This document shows positions 55,810 to 64,000 of a stretch of DNA of 64,000 bases, one piece after another. Every line of letters starts with the position of its first letter. The first letter of the stretch is position 1. The notes under the pieces were generated by a model. It searched no databases. It was not told where the DNA came from and worked only from the letters and a program-made list of their open reading frames with translations. Source of the stretch: Elusimicrobiota bacterium (GTDB lineage: Bacteria > Elusimicrobiota > Elusimicrobia > Elusimicrobiales > UBA9959); the NCBI GenBank assembly GCA_019135865.1, contig JAGVVD010000022.1, forward strand, positions 44,204 through 108,203, read 5' to 3'. A program made the translations under genes and the position numbers.

Positions 55810-56945
55810 AACGGATCGTCCATGTCATAACCCGGCTGGAGCCGGGCGGCTCGTCGGAGAACACCGTCTCCAGCGCCGCCTGGCAGGCCGGGCGCGGCAT
55901 GGAAGTGACGCTGGTGCACGGCCCCTGCCGCGGCTCGCTGCCCGTGCCCGCCGCGGTCAGCACTATCGAACTGCCGGAACTCGCCCGCGAGATCTCGCCG
56001 CTGCGGGACCTGCGCGCTTATGCCGCGCTCAGACGGATATTCAGGGAACTGAAGCCGGATATCGTTCATACCCACACTTTCAAGGCCGGGTTCCTCGGCC
56101 GGCTGGCCGCCGCCGGGTCGGGCGCGAGAGTCGCGCACACGCCGCACGGCCACCTGCTCTACGGCTATTACGACATACCCGGAACCCGGCTCTTCCTCGC
56201 GGCGGAGAAGTTCGCCGCCCGCTTCACCGACGGGTTCATCGCCCTGACCGAGGGGGAGAAGCGCGAGTCCGCGGCCGCCGGCATAGGCAGGCCGGAACAA
56301 TGGGCGGTCGTCCACAGCGGCGTGGACCTGCCCGAGAGCCAGCCCCGCGTCCCGCGCAAGGAGCTGGGCGTACCGGAGGGCCGCCTCGTGATCGGTACCG
56401 CGGCGCGGCTGGAGCCGGTCAAAGGCGTGGAACACTTCGTCAAAGCGGCCGGCGCCCTCAAAAAAATACTGGGCCCCATCAACCCCTTCTTCCTCGTAGT
56501 AGGGGACGGGCCAGAATGTTCGCGCCTCTACGGCCTCGCCCGGGCCGCCGGCATCATGGACGACTGCCTCTTCGCCGGCTTCCAGAAGGACGTCCTGCCC
56601 TATCTCTCGGTCATGGACATCTATGTGCAGCCCTCGCTCAACGAGGCCATGGGCCGCACGGTGCTCCAGGCCCAGCACATGGGACTGCCCGTCGTGGCCA
56701 GCCGGGTCTGTGGCATACCCGACGTCGTGCGCGAAGGGGAGACCGCCGTACTGGTGAAGGCCGGCTCGCCGGAACGGATCGCCGCCGCGGTCGCGAGGCT
56801 GGCCCGCGACGGGGAGCTCCGCGCCGCCATGGGCCGCGCCGCGGCCGCTTTCGCGCGGCAACGGGACGCCGCCGGCCGCGCCAGGTTCGGCTGCGAAGCG
56901 ATGAACGCCGCCATCCGGGAGTTTTACGGCCGGCTGAGGGGATAG
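55806..56945 (+). CDS. GT4-type glycosyltransferase
   Basis: A 379-residue family 4 glycosyltransferase with two Rossmann lobes. The N-lobe begins RIVHVITRLEPGGSSENT and has DIVHTHTFKAGFLGRLAA. The C-lobe has IGTAARLEPVKGVEHFV, FLVVGDGPECSRL and the nucleotide-sugar motif VQPSLNEAMGRTVLQAQHMGLPVVAS with the E-x7-E-like acidic pair. TTG 55806 overlaps the symporter stop (TTGA) and places the Rossmann strand at the N-terminus. The product is likely a surface polysaccharide or glycolipid. Two further genes of uncertain function follow on the same strand. Confidence 0.9.
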   Translation: MKRIVHVITRLEPGGSSENTVSSAAWQAGRGMEVTLVHGPCRGSLPVPAAVSTIELPELAREISPLRDLRAYAALRRIFRELKPDIVHTHTFKAGFLGRLAAAGSGARVAHTPHGHLLYGYYDIPGTRLFLAAEKFAARFTDGFIALTEGEKRESAAAGIGRPEQWAVVHSGVDLPESQPRVPRKELGVPEGRLVIGTAARLEPVKGVEHFVKAAGALKKILGPINPFFLVVGDGPECSRLYGLARAAGIMDDCLFAGFQKDVLPYLSVMDIYVQPSLNEAMGRTVLQAQHMGLPVVASRVCGIPDVVREGETAVLVKAGSPERIAAAVARLARDGELRAAMGRAAAAFARQRDAAGRARFGCEAMNAAIREFYGRLRG

Positions 56946-56957
56946 ACAGGGGGAGAT

Positions 56958-57710
56958 ATGCAGAAGATACTGGCCGTGGACGACGACGCCAACACGCTGG
57001 AGTTCTACGGGGAGATACTTAGCGGGGCAGGCTACGCCTTCGTCAAAGCCTCCGACTTCGCCTCGGCCATAGAGGCCTATACCGGGGAAAAGCCGGACCT
57101 GCTGATACTCGACGCCGATTTCCCCGGAGGCGGGGGGAAAGCCGTCATCACCTTCATACGCGAGACCCTCGGGGAGAGCACCCCCGCCCTTTTCATCACC
57201 GGCATGCCCGACAAACTGGCCGCCGTAGCCGGCATGAACGGCATAATGATACTCAAGAAACCCCTGGGACCGTCGGCCATACTCGGGACTGTGGCCCGGC
57301 TGGTCAACTCCGCGGCCATCGGCAGGGACCGGTCCGCCCGGAAAAAGATACTGGCCGTGGACGACGACCTGTTCATCCTCGAGCTCTACAGGAACATGCT
57401 CGGCGACGCGGGCTTCGAGGTGCACACCGCCGAGGACTCCGTAGCCGCCATGAGCCGGTTCAACGAGGTGAAGCCGGACCTGGTCATCCTCGACGTGGAC
57501 ATGCCGGGCGGGGGAGGACGGAAAGTGTTCGAACGCCTGCGCAAGACGCTGGTGTCCCCGATCCCGATAATCTTCGCCACCGGCAAGCCGGAAAGCGTGC
57601 AGCAGGAGGCCCTCGCCTCCGCCGTCTCCATCCTCAAAAAACCCCTCGGCCCTCAGGCCCTCATCGGGGAGATAAAGCGGCTCCTCAAAATGGAGGGAGG
57701 GGCGCCCTGA
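56958..57710 (+). CDS. Tandem double-receiver protein
   Basis: A 250-residue protein made of two receiver domains in a row and nothing else. Receiver 1: AVDDDAN, phospho-acceptor in LLILDADFPGGGG, FITGMP, ILKKPLGP. Receiver 2: AVDDDLF, VILDVDMPGGGG, IFATGKP, ILKKPLGP. Both keep all key residues and share an unusual Pro-Gly-Gly-Gly-Gly after the phospho-acceptor segment, so they arose by internal duplication. No kinase gene is adjacent. The two sites may integrate or relay phosphate. The gene follows the glycosyltransferase by 12 bp with GGGGGAG ahead of the ATG. Confidence 0.85.
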   Translation: MQKILAVDDDANTLEFYGEILSGAGYAFVKASDFASAIEAYTGEKPDLLILDADFPGGGGKAVITFIRETLGESTPALFITGMPDKLAAVAGMNGIMILKKPLGPSAILGTVARLVNSAAIGRDRSARKKILAVDDDLFILELYRNMLGDAGFEVHTAEDSVAAMSRFNEVKPDLVILDVDMPGGGGRKVFERLRKTLVSPIPIIFATGKPESVQQEALASAVSILKKPLGPQALIGEIKRLLKMEGGAP

Positions 57711-57733
57711 ACGGCCGCGTTCCCCGCACGATC

Positions 57734-59431
57734 ATGAAGACCCCCGGACGCTGGTTCGCCCTTTCCGCCGCGCTGCTGGCGCTGCCGCCGCTGCTGACGA
57801 GAGTGAACAATCCGGATATTTTCTGGCATCTGTCGGCCGGCCGCCGGATGGCCGGGACCGGCGCGCTGATACGCGCCGATTTCCTGTCGTGGACGCTGGC
57901 CGGGGAGCCCTGGACCAATTTCGAATGGCTCGTCCAGCTCGTCTATCATTACCTCTATTCGGCCGGCGGCTGGACGGCCCTGTTCCTCCTCAAGGCCGCG
58001 CTGCTGGCCGCCTGCCTGTTCCCGCTGTGGCGGATACTCCGCCTGCACGGGCGCGAGGGCTGGGCGCCGGCGGCGCTGCCTTTCTTCTCGCTGGCTTTGC
58101 TCCCCATGTCCGATCTGAGGCCGGACAATTTTTCCATACTGTACTTCATGCTCCTCCTGTGGAGGCTGGAGGTCCTGCGCCTGTCGGGGAAACCCCCTTC
58201 GCCGCGGCAGACGGCCTGCGGCGCGGCCTTCTTCGCCGTCTGGGCCAACCTCCATCCCGGCTGCCTGTTCGGCCTGGTCCTGGCCGGCCTCTACGGGGCC
58301 GGAGCGGTCATGGAGTCTAAAGGCCGCGGCTGGCGCGAATGGACCGGCCTGCTCGCGGTCTGCGCCGCGGCGCTGCTCCTGAATCCCAACGGAGCGGAAC
58401 TCTATCGCGTGGCCCTCCGCCATCAGGCCGAAATGCCCCTGCTCAAGGCCGAGATAGCGGAATGGGCGGCTCCCGATATAACCGTGCCCTACCAGGCGCC
58501 GGGGATAATCCTGATGGCCGCGGCCCTTATAGCTCTGCTCCGGTCCGTCGCCAGGCGCCGCATGCCGCCGGCCGCGCATATCCTCGTCCTGGCGTTCTTC
58601 GTCTGGGCTGCCGCTTCCCACTCGCGCAACCTGCTTTTCTCGACCGCCGCCGCCGTATCTTTCATCCCTTCGCTCCTCCCTCCGGCCGCCGCAGGCCTCA
58701 GGTCCTTCGCCGCGCAGGCCGCCGCGGTCCTGGCGGCGTTCGGGTTCGCCTGGTCCCCCGCGAAACTGGATTTCACGCTGCCTCACGGTTCGCTCTTTTC
58801 CGCTCCGCCCACGGGCGCTTTCCTGAGGAGCAACGCGGGCGACCTGTCGGGACTGAGGCTCTTCAACACCTGGAACTGGGGGGCCTGGCTGGGTTACGAG
58901 ACAGGTCCGGCGGGGTACAGGCTCTTTGCCGACGGCAGGTACCTTTTTCATCCGCTGCTCTCCGAATTCGCCGCGGCTCGGGACAACCCGTCCGCCTGGC
59001 TCGCCATGAAGCTGAAATACGGCCCCGAACTGGCCGTCCTGCCGCCGGGACGGGAGCGGCGGCTCGAGAAGTCGCGCCTTAAGAACGGCGCGACGGCCTG
59101 GCTCATACGCCCCGGCTACGAGGATTTTTTTCCGCGGGAGGAATGGGCCGTCGTCTTCTGGGACCTCAAGCTCGCCGTCTTCGTCCGGCGCTCCGCCCTG
59201 CCGGAATTCAGACTGAACTCGATGGAATTGAGATACCTCCGGCCCGGCGAAGAGGGGAACGCGCTGACCCTGGCGAGAGCGGGGATGGCCCCGCTGCCCG
59301 TACTCCGGGACGAAGCCCGGCGTCTTCTTCTTTACCAGGACGCCTCTCCGGCTTCTTCGGCCCCCCTGCTGAAGGCCTGGCTCGGCGCGCTGGAAAGCGC
59401 CTGCGCGGAACCGGGCGCCTCCTGCGGATAA
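57734..59431 (+). CDS. Polytopic membrane protein, possibly GT-C-like glycosyltransferase
   Basis: A 565-residue protein with about ten membrane helices in its first 370 residues and a soluble C-terminal part. The early loop NNPDIFWHLSAGRRM followed by DFLSWTLAGEPWTNFEWL resembles membrane GT-C-type and related proteins, in which an acidic residue in the first loop is catalytic. The later region has GAWLGYETGP and LFADGRYLFHPLL. No exact family can be named. It follows a glycosyltransferase and a double receiver, so cell-surface glycan work is plausible. ATG 57734 is preceded only weakly by a ribosome site. Confidence 0.7.
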   Translation: MKTPGRWFALSAALLALPPLLTRVNNPDIFWHLSAGRRMAGTGALIRADFLSWTLAGEPWTNFEWLVQLVYHYLYSAGGWTALFLLKAALLAACLFPLWRILRLHGREGWAPAALPFFSLALLPMSDLRPDNFSILYFMLLLWRLEVLRLSGKPPSPRQTACGAAFFAVWANLHPGCLFGLVLAGLYGAGAVMESKGRGWREWTGLLAVCAAALLLNPNGAELYRVALRHQAEMPLLKAEIAEWAAPDITVPYQAPGIILMAAALIALLRSVARRRMPPAAHILVLAFFVWAAASHSRNLLFSTAAAVSFIPSLLPPAAAGLRSFAAQAAAVLAAFGFAWSPAKLDFTLPHGSLFSAPPTGAFLRSNAGDLSGLRLFNTWNWGAWLGYETGPAGYRLFADGRYLFHPLLSEFAAARDNPSAWLAMKLKYGPELAVLPPGRERRLEKSRLKNGATAWLIRPGYEDFFPREEWAVVFWDLKLAVFVRRSALPEFRLNSMELRYLRPGEEGNALTLARAGMAPLPVLRDEARRLLLYQDASPASSAPLLKAWLGALESACAEPGASCG

Positions 59432-59489
59432 CCTCTCGAGGCCCGCGCATCCCGCCCCGGCGCGCCGCGGTCCGGCCCCGTTTTACCGG

Positions 59490-59518
59490 TTGCCTTGCCC
59501 CGTCTTATTTTTTATACT
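59490..59518 (+). promoter_or_regulatory. Promoter of the 2-oxoacid oxidoreductase operon
   Basis: TTGCCT (59490-59495) and TATACT (59513-59518) are 17 bp apart. A leader of about 110 bases follows; it contains no recognised riboswitch, though TCAGG/CCTGA arms could pair. GGAGG precedes ATG 59637. Confidence 0.65.
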
Positions 59519-59636
59519 AACTAAGTAGTCTGAAAAGGCTTTCAGGCGCCGCAGGGCGACACAGGAACGGACCTGAGTACGCGCCCGCCCCCGGATCACC
59601 GCGCTGCACGCTCTCCAAGCCACACCGGAGGAAAAC

Positions 59637-59840
59637 ATGCCCAAAATGGAAGTGGACGTGGAAAGGTGCAAAGGCTGCTACCTTTGCATACAGGTATGTC
59701 CCAAAAAGTGCATCGAAAAGTCCGATAAGTTCTCCAAGACCGGCTACTACCCGGCCAAGGACTCCAAGGAAGGCTGCTGCATCGCCTGCCTGGCCTGCGC
59801 GCGCATCTGCCCCGACCTCGCCGTCAGGGTCTATAAATAA
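59637..59840 (+). CDS. 2-oxoacid:ferredoxin oxidoreductase delta (ferredoxin-like) subunit
   Basis: A 67-residue 2[4Fe-4S] protein. Cluster motifs are CKGCYLCIQVCP (with a further Cys in KKC) and CIACLACARICP. It is the electron-accepting delta subunit of a Vor/Kor-type enzyme and is encoded 11 bp before the alpha subunit. It starts a four-gene operon with the promoter at 59490. Confidence 0.92.
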   Translation: MPKMEVDVERCKGCYLCIQVCPKKCIEKSDKFSKTGYYPAKDSKEGCCIACLACARICPDLAVRVYK

Positions 59841-59851
59841 GGAGAGCAACC

Positions 59852-60923
59852 ATGGCTGAAAAGAAACTCTGGAAAGGCAACGAAGCCCTGGCCGAAGGCG
59901 CCATCCGCGCCGGCTGCCGCTTCTTCGCCGGCTACCCGATAACCCCTCAGAACGAGGTTCCCGAATACATGAGCTGGCGACTGCCGCAGGTGGGCGGCGC
60001 CTTCCTGCAGTCCGAATCCGAGGTCGCGGCTATCAACACCGTCTACGGCGCGGGAGCCACCGGCGTGCGCTGCATGACCTCGTCGTCGAGCCCCGGCATC
60101 AGCCTCAAGCAGGAGGGCATCTCCTACGCGGCCGGCGCCGACCTTCCGATCTTCATCGGCAACGTGATGCGCGGCGGCCCGGGCCTGGGCAACATCGCCG
60201 GCGGGCAGGGCGACTACTGGCAGGCCACCCGCGGCGGCGGCCACGGCGACTACCGCTGCTTCGTGATGGCGCCCAACTGCGTCAACGAGATGGCCAATTT
60301 CCCTCACAAGTGCTACGAGGTCTCCTTCAAGTACCGGATCCCCTCGATGGTGCTGGCGGACGGCATCATCGGCCAGATGATGGAGCCGGTCGAGTTCAAG
60401 TACCCCGAGGTGGACGTGAAGACGCTCAAGGAGCCCGAGTGGGCCCTGGGCAAATGCGAGGGCCGCAACAAGCGCATCGTGAAGTCCTACGACCTGAAGG
60501 AAGGCGGCGTGGAGATCATGGTCAACGAGCGCGTCAAGCGCTACGACCAGATCGAGGCCAATGAAGTGATGTACGAGGAGAAGCAGCTGGAGGACGCCGA
60601 CATAGTGATGGTGGCCTACGGCACCTCCTCGCGCATAGCCGCGGCCGCGATGAAGATCGCCCGCGAGAAGGGCCTGAAGGTGGGGCTGTTCCGCCCGATA
60701 ACCCTCTGGCCCTTCCCCAAGGTCCGGCTGACGGAACTCGCCAAGCGGGTAAAGAAGTTCGTCGCCGTCGAAATGAGCCTGGGGCAGATGGTGGAGGACG
60801 TGCAGCTGGCCATAAACGGCCGCGCGGACGTCTACCTGCACGCCAAGCCCGGCGCGTCCATCATCACCGCCGAGGAAGTGGCCAAGACGCTCGAATCCAT
60901 CTCCAAGAAGGAGGCCAAAGAAT

Positions 60924-60940
<17 letters not shown>
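59852..60940 (+). CDS. 2-oxoacid:ferredoxin oxidoreductase alpha subunit (VorB/KorA-type)
   Basis: A 362-residue alpha subunit of the PFOR superfamily. It begins with the pyrimidine-domain pattern KGNEALAEGAIRAGCRFFAGYPITPQNE, includes TSSSSPGISLKQEGISYA, GNVMRGGPGLGNIAGGQGDYWQ and ends with the transketolase-C-like domain (VMVAYGTSSR, GLFRPITLWPFP). It is most like the 2-ketoisovalerate/2-oxoglutarate enzymes annotated VorB or KorA. It converts a 2-oxoacid to acyl-CoA with reduction of ferredoxin. It overlaps the beta gene by 17 bp. Confidence 0.91.
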
Positions 60941-61685
<745 letters not shown>

Positions 61686-61822
61686 CTCCTCTTAGGAGGG
61701 GTTCAGCGGAGCCTGAGCAACAGGCGAAGGCGCAGCGACGATGAAACGGGGAACCTCAGGTTCCCCTTGTAGAGCACCCGGCCGACGAAGGCCGGGACGA
61801 GAATCGGCCCCGCGAAGCGGGG
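61686..61822 (+). repeat. Cluster of hairpins between the beta and gamma subunit genes
   Basis: Five small inverted repeats follow one another: CTCCT/AGGAG (61686-61698), GCCTG/CAGGC (61711-61725), GGGGAACCT/AGGTTCCCC (61748-61766), CCCGGCC/GGCCGGG (61777-61796), and CCCCGC/GCGGGG (61808-61822). None is followed by a T-run. The gap holds no gene. The sequence looks like another intergenic repeat or a structured spacer that alters expression of the gamma gene. Confidence 0.65.
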
Positions 61823-61847
61823 TGCGACAAAGACGGAGGACTTTATC

Positions 61848-62387
61848 ATGTACCAGGGAATAAGGATATCCGGTTTCGGCGGCCAGGGCGTGATCTCGGC
61901 CGGCGTGCTGCTGGCCCAGGCGGGCCTGGAGGAGAAGAAGGAAGTCAGTTTCTTCCCGGCTTACGGCGCGGAAATGCGCGGCGGCACGGCCAACTGCTCG
62001 GTGGTGGTCTCCTCGGAAGAGGTGGCCGCGCCGATAGTGTCGGAGCCGGACACGGCCATAGTGCTCAACGAGCCCTCGCTGGCCAAGTTCGAGCCGATGG
62101 TCAGGCCCGGCGGGCTGCTGATAGTCAACACCTCGCTGATCAACTCCAAGCCGACCCGCAAGGACATCAAGGTGCTCAACGTGCCCTGCAACGAGATAGC
62201 GGCCGAGCTCGGCAACGGCAAGGTGATGAACATGGTGGCGCTGGGCGCCTTCGCGGCGGCCACCGGCGCCGTCTCGATAGAGGCGATAGCCAAAGCCCTG
62301 CCCAAGGTCTACAAGAAGCTCAAGCCGGAAGTCATAGAGCTCAACGTCCAGGCGCTTAAAAAAGGCGCCGGGTTCAAGCTCAACTGA
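61848..62387 (+). CDS. 2-oxoacid:ferredoxin oxidoreductase gamma subunit
   Basis: A 179-residue gamma subunit. The family pattern appears from the start: IRISGFGGQGVISAGVLLAQAG, then SFFPAYGAEMRGGTANCSVVVS and a central LIVNTSLI segment. It completes a delta-alpha-beta-gamma set and closes the operon; a terminator follows 15 bp later. GGAGG lies nine bases ahead of ATG 61848, so it can be translated on its own despite the 162-bp gap to the beta gene. Confidence 0.92.
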   Translation: MYQGIRISGFGGQGVISAGVLLAQAGLEEKKEVSFFPAYGAEMRGGTANCSVVVSSEEVAAPIVSEPDTAIVLNEPSLAKFEPMVRPGGLLIVNTSLINSKPTRKDIKVLNVPCNEIAAELGNGKVMNMVALGAFAAATGAVSIEAIAKALPKVYKKLKPEVIELNVQALKKGAGFKLN

Positions 62388-62402
62388 AGGCCGGAAAGGG
62401 AT

Positions 62403-62438
62403 AAAAAGGGGCCCGGCATCGGTCCGGGCCCCTTTTTT
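62403..62438. terminator. Rho-independent terminator, possibly bidirectional
   Basis: A 9-bp perfect stem (GGGGCCCGG / CCGGGCCCC) with a 7-base loop is flanked by five A residues on the left and six T residues on the right, so it could act on both strands. It ends the oxidoreductase operon. Confidence 0.9.
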
Positions 62439-62446
62439 ATAGATAA

Positions 62447-64000
62447 ATGCACAGCTCCTTCGGCGACGACGAACACGATCCGAAAGAACGGATAAACTAC
62501 AAGGCGGCTTTCCGCCTCCTGGCGGGACTTATCGCGCCCCGCAAGGGGCCTTTCGCCGTCGCCTTCGCCTATATGACGGCGGCCACGCTGGTCAGCCTGA
62601 TGATACCCATGATCGCGAAGTACGTCATCGACACCGCGATACCGGGCAAGGACCCGCGCGCCCTGCTGCTGGCCACCGGGGTCTACCTGCTGACGACCCT
62701 GGCCTTCCTCTATTTCAATTACCTGCAGGTAGTTCAGCTGGCCCGGGCGGGACAGGACCTGATAGTGGACCTGAAGGAGAGGATCCTCTCCCACATGCTC
62801 TCGCTGGACCTGGAGTTCTACTCCTCCCAGCCCGTAGGCCGCCTGACCGCGCGGGTGCAGTCCGACACCAGCACGCTCTACGCCCTCTTCACCAACACGG
62901 TCATCACCATCGTCAACGACGCCATGATGTTCGTCATCGTCTTCGCCGTGATGGCCTTCTACAACCTCAAGCTGACGCTGATGCTGCTGCCGGTATTCCC
63001 GGTCCTGTTCCTGTTCGGCTGGATATTCGTGCGGGTGACGTCGCCGATGTTCGTGCGCGTGCGCAAGATCGCCGCCGAGGTCCCGGGGTTCCTCACCGAG
63101 CAGCTCAACGGCATAGGGGTCCTGCAGGCCTTCAGCCGCGAGGAGGACACTTCCTCCAAGATGGAGGAGCTCAACCAGCGCAAGTTCAAAGCCGAGATAG
63201 GGGTGGAGGTCTACACCGTCCTCTTCTTCCTCAGCATCGTCTTCCTGCACCCCGCCGCCACGGCCGCCGTCTTCGGCTTCGGCGGCGCCATGGCCATGAA
63301 GGGAGAGATGACCGTCGGCATCATCGTCATGTTCGTCCTCTACCTGGGCTATCTCTTCGAGCCCATCTTCCGCTTCTCGGAACACCTGAGCGTCATACAG
63401 CGCTCTTTCTCGGCCGGCCACCGCATCTCCAGGATCCTCTCGCTCAGGCCCGCCCTGACCGAGCCGGCCGAACCGCGCTTCCTGACCTGCGTGCGGGACG
63501 CGATAGAGTTCAAAAAGGTCTGGATGCGCTATAACGAGGAGGGGGGCTGGGTGCTCAAGGACGTCTCTTTCAGCCTGCCCAGGGGTAAGAGCCTGGCCAT
63601 ACTGGGCGAGACCGGCGGGGGCAAGACCACCGTCACGAGCCTCCTGTTCCGCTTCTACGATTTCCAGAAAGGACATATAGAGATAGACGGCGCCGACATA
63701 AGGAAGCTCAGCCTCGGCTCGCTGCGCTCGGCCATCGGCCTGGTGCAGCAGGACATCTACCTCTTTCCCGGCACCGTCATGCAGAACCTCAAGCTGATGG
63801 ACGATTCCATACCCGACGAGAGGGTGCACGACGCCATCAGGCTCATGGGGCTGGACGCCTTCTTTAAAAAGCACCCGCTGGACAAGAAGGTCCTCGAGAA
63901 GGGGGCGAACCTCTCTATAGGCGAGAAGCAGGTCATCTCGCTGGCCCGGGCCATGGTGCTGGACCAGGAGGTCCTGGTGCTCGACGAGGCCACCTCCAAC
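62447..64000 (+). CDS. ABC exporter, fused permease-ATPase (3' end outside window)
   Basis: An ABC transporter half-exporter of the MsbA/multidrug type, 518 residues seen. The permease part has about six membrane helices from residue 30 to 315. The ATPase part shows Walker A (GETGGGKTT), a Q-loop (GLVQQDIYLFPG), signature LSIGEKQ and Walker B (VLVLDEATSN), where the window ends just before the H-loop. The signature is LSIGEKQ rather than LSGGQ. ATG 62447 lies nine bases after the terminator T-run; no ribosome site is seen, so a leaderless or read-through start is possible. The substrate is unknown; lipids or drugs are typical. Confidence 0.88.
   Translation, partial: MHSSFGDDEHDPKERINYKAAFRLLAGLIAPRKGPFAVAFAYMTAATLVSLMIPMIAKYVIDTAIPGKDPRALLLATGVYLLTTLAFLYFNYLQVVQLARAGQDLIVDLKERILSHMLSLDLEFYSSQPVGRLTARVQSDTSTLYALFTNTVITIVNDAMMFVIVFAVMAFYNLKLTLMLLPVFPVLFLFGWIFVRVTSPMFVRVRKIAAEVPGFLTEQLNGIGVLQAFSREEDTSSKMEELNQRKFKAEIGVEVYTVLFFLSIVFLHPAATAAVFGFGGAMAMKGEMTVGIIVMFVLYLGYLFEPIFRFSEHLSVIQRSFSAGHRISRILSLRPALTEPAEPRFLTCVRDAIEFKKVWMRYNEEGGWVLKDVSFSLPRGKSLAILGETGGGKTTVTSLLFRFYDFQKGHIEIDGADIRKLSLGSLRSAIGLVQQDIYLFPGTVMQNLKLMDDSIPDERVHDAIRLMGLDAFFKKHPLDKKVLEKGANLSIGEKQVISLARAMVLDQEVLVLDEATSN

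Overview
The window is a gene-dense bacterial chromosome segment of high G+C (roughly two thirds by eye, not computed) that uses ATA (Ile) and AGG (Arg) codons freely. A TonB-dependent receptor, a lipoprotein and several exported proteins point to a two-membrane cell. The electron-bifurcating [FeFe] hydrogenase, lysine fermentation and 2-oxoacid:ferredoxin oxidoreductase point to a strict anaerobe that ferments amino acids. A member of Elusimicrobiota or a related uncultured diderm lineage is my tentative guess; it rests on gene content only.

Layout. 1-8.7 kb: the end of a DEAD-box helicase, a beta-CASP nuclease, a carotenoid block (CrtI-type oxidoreductase, aldehyde dehydrogenase, second CrtI-type oxidoreductase) and a purine-type permease. 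8.7-15.5 kb: mostly minus-strand accessory genes, including an exported phospholipase-D protein, an AI-2E-type permease and a glycerol-3-phosphate-dehydrogenase-like operon with an unlisted 41-residue ORF. 15.6-22.9 kb: TonB receptor, binding protein, histidine kinase, receiver and GAF protein, then an MFS exporter. 22.9-27.7 kb: MsrB and MntP, an exported two-repeat protein, and the TIGR03546/TIGR03545 pair.

27.8-40.8 kb is a complete hydrogenase locus: a strong promoter with nested palindromes, a receiver protein, the NADH/NAD+ sensor Rex, HydC-HydB-HydA, a hydrogenase-like sensor fused to a histidine kinase, a second receiver, a receiver-kinase hybrid, and the maturases HydG, HydE and HydF. 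41.7-53.4 kb is a lysine fermentation operon: CoA transferase AB, Kce, two Kdd copies, KamA, the KamB/KamC reactivase, KamD/KamE and a class III aminotransferase resembling the acyl-CoA beta-transaminase Kat in place of the lyase Kal. 53.9-59.4 kb: Na+/solute symporter, glycosyltransferase, double receiver and a polytopic membrane protein. 59.6-62.4 kb: a four-subunit Vor/Kor-type oxidoreductase. The window ends inside an ABC exporter.

How it fits together (inference). Lysine catabolism yields NADH at Kdd, and the 2-oxoacid oxidoreductase yields reduced ferredoxin. A HydABC enzyme can combine both to make H2. Rex would report NADH/NAD+, while the hydrogenase-kinase fusion and its receivers would report H2 or redox state. 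The locus therefore looks like a hydrogenase packaged with two separate feedback sensors. Other points of interest are a repeat family of about 150-200 bp present in opposite orientations at 38.3 and 53.6 kb, hairpins at the kdd1 stop codon and between vorA and vorC, an altered HydG C-terminal cluster motif, and a recurring promoter layout that suggests leaderless mRNAs. No tRNA, rRNA, CRISPR array or transposase was seen.
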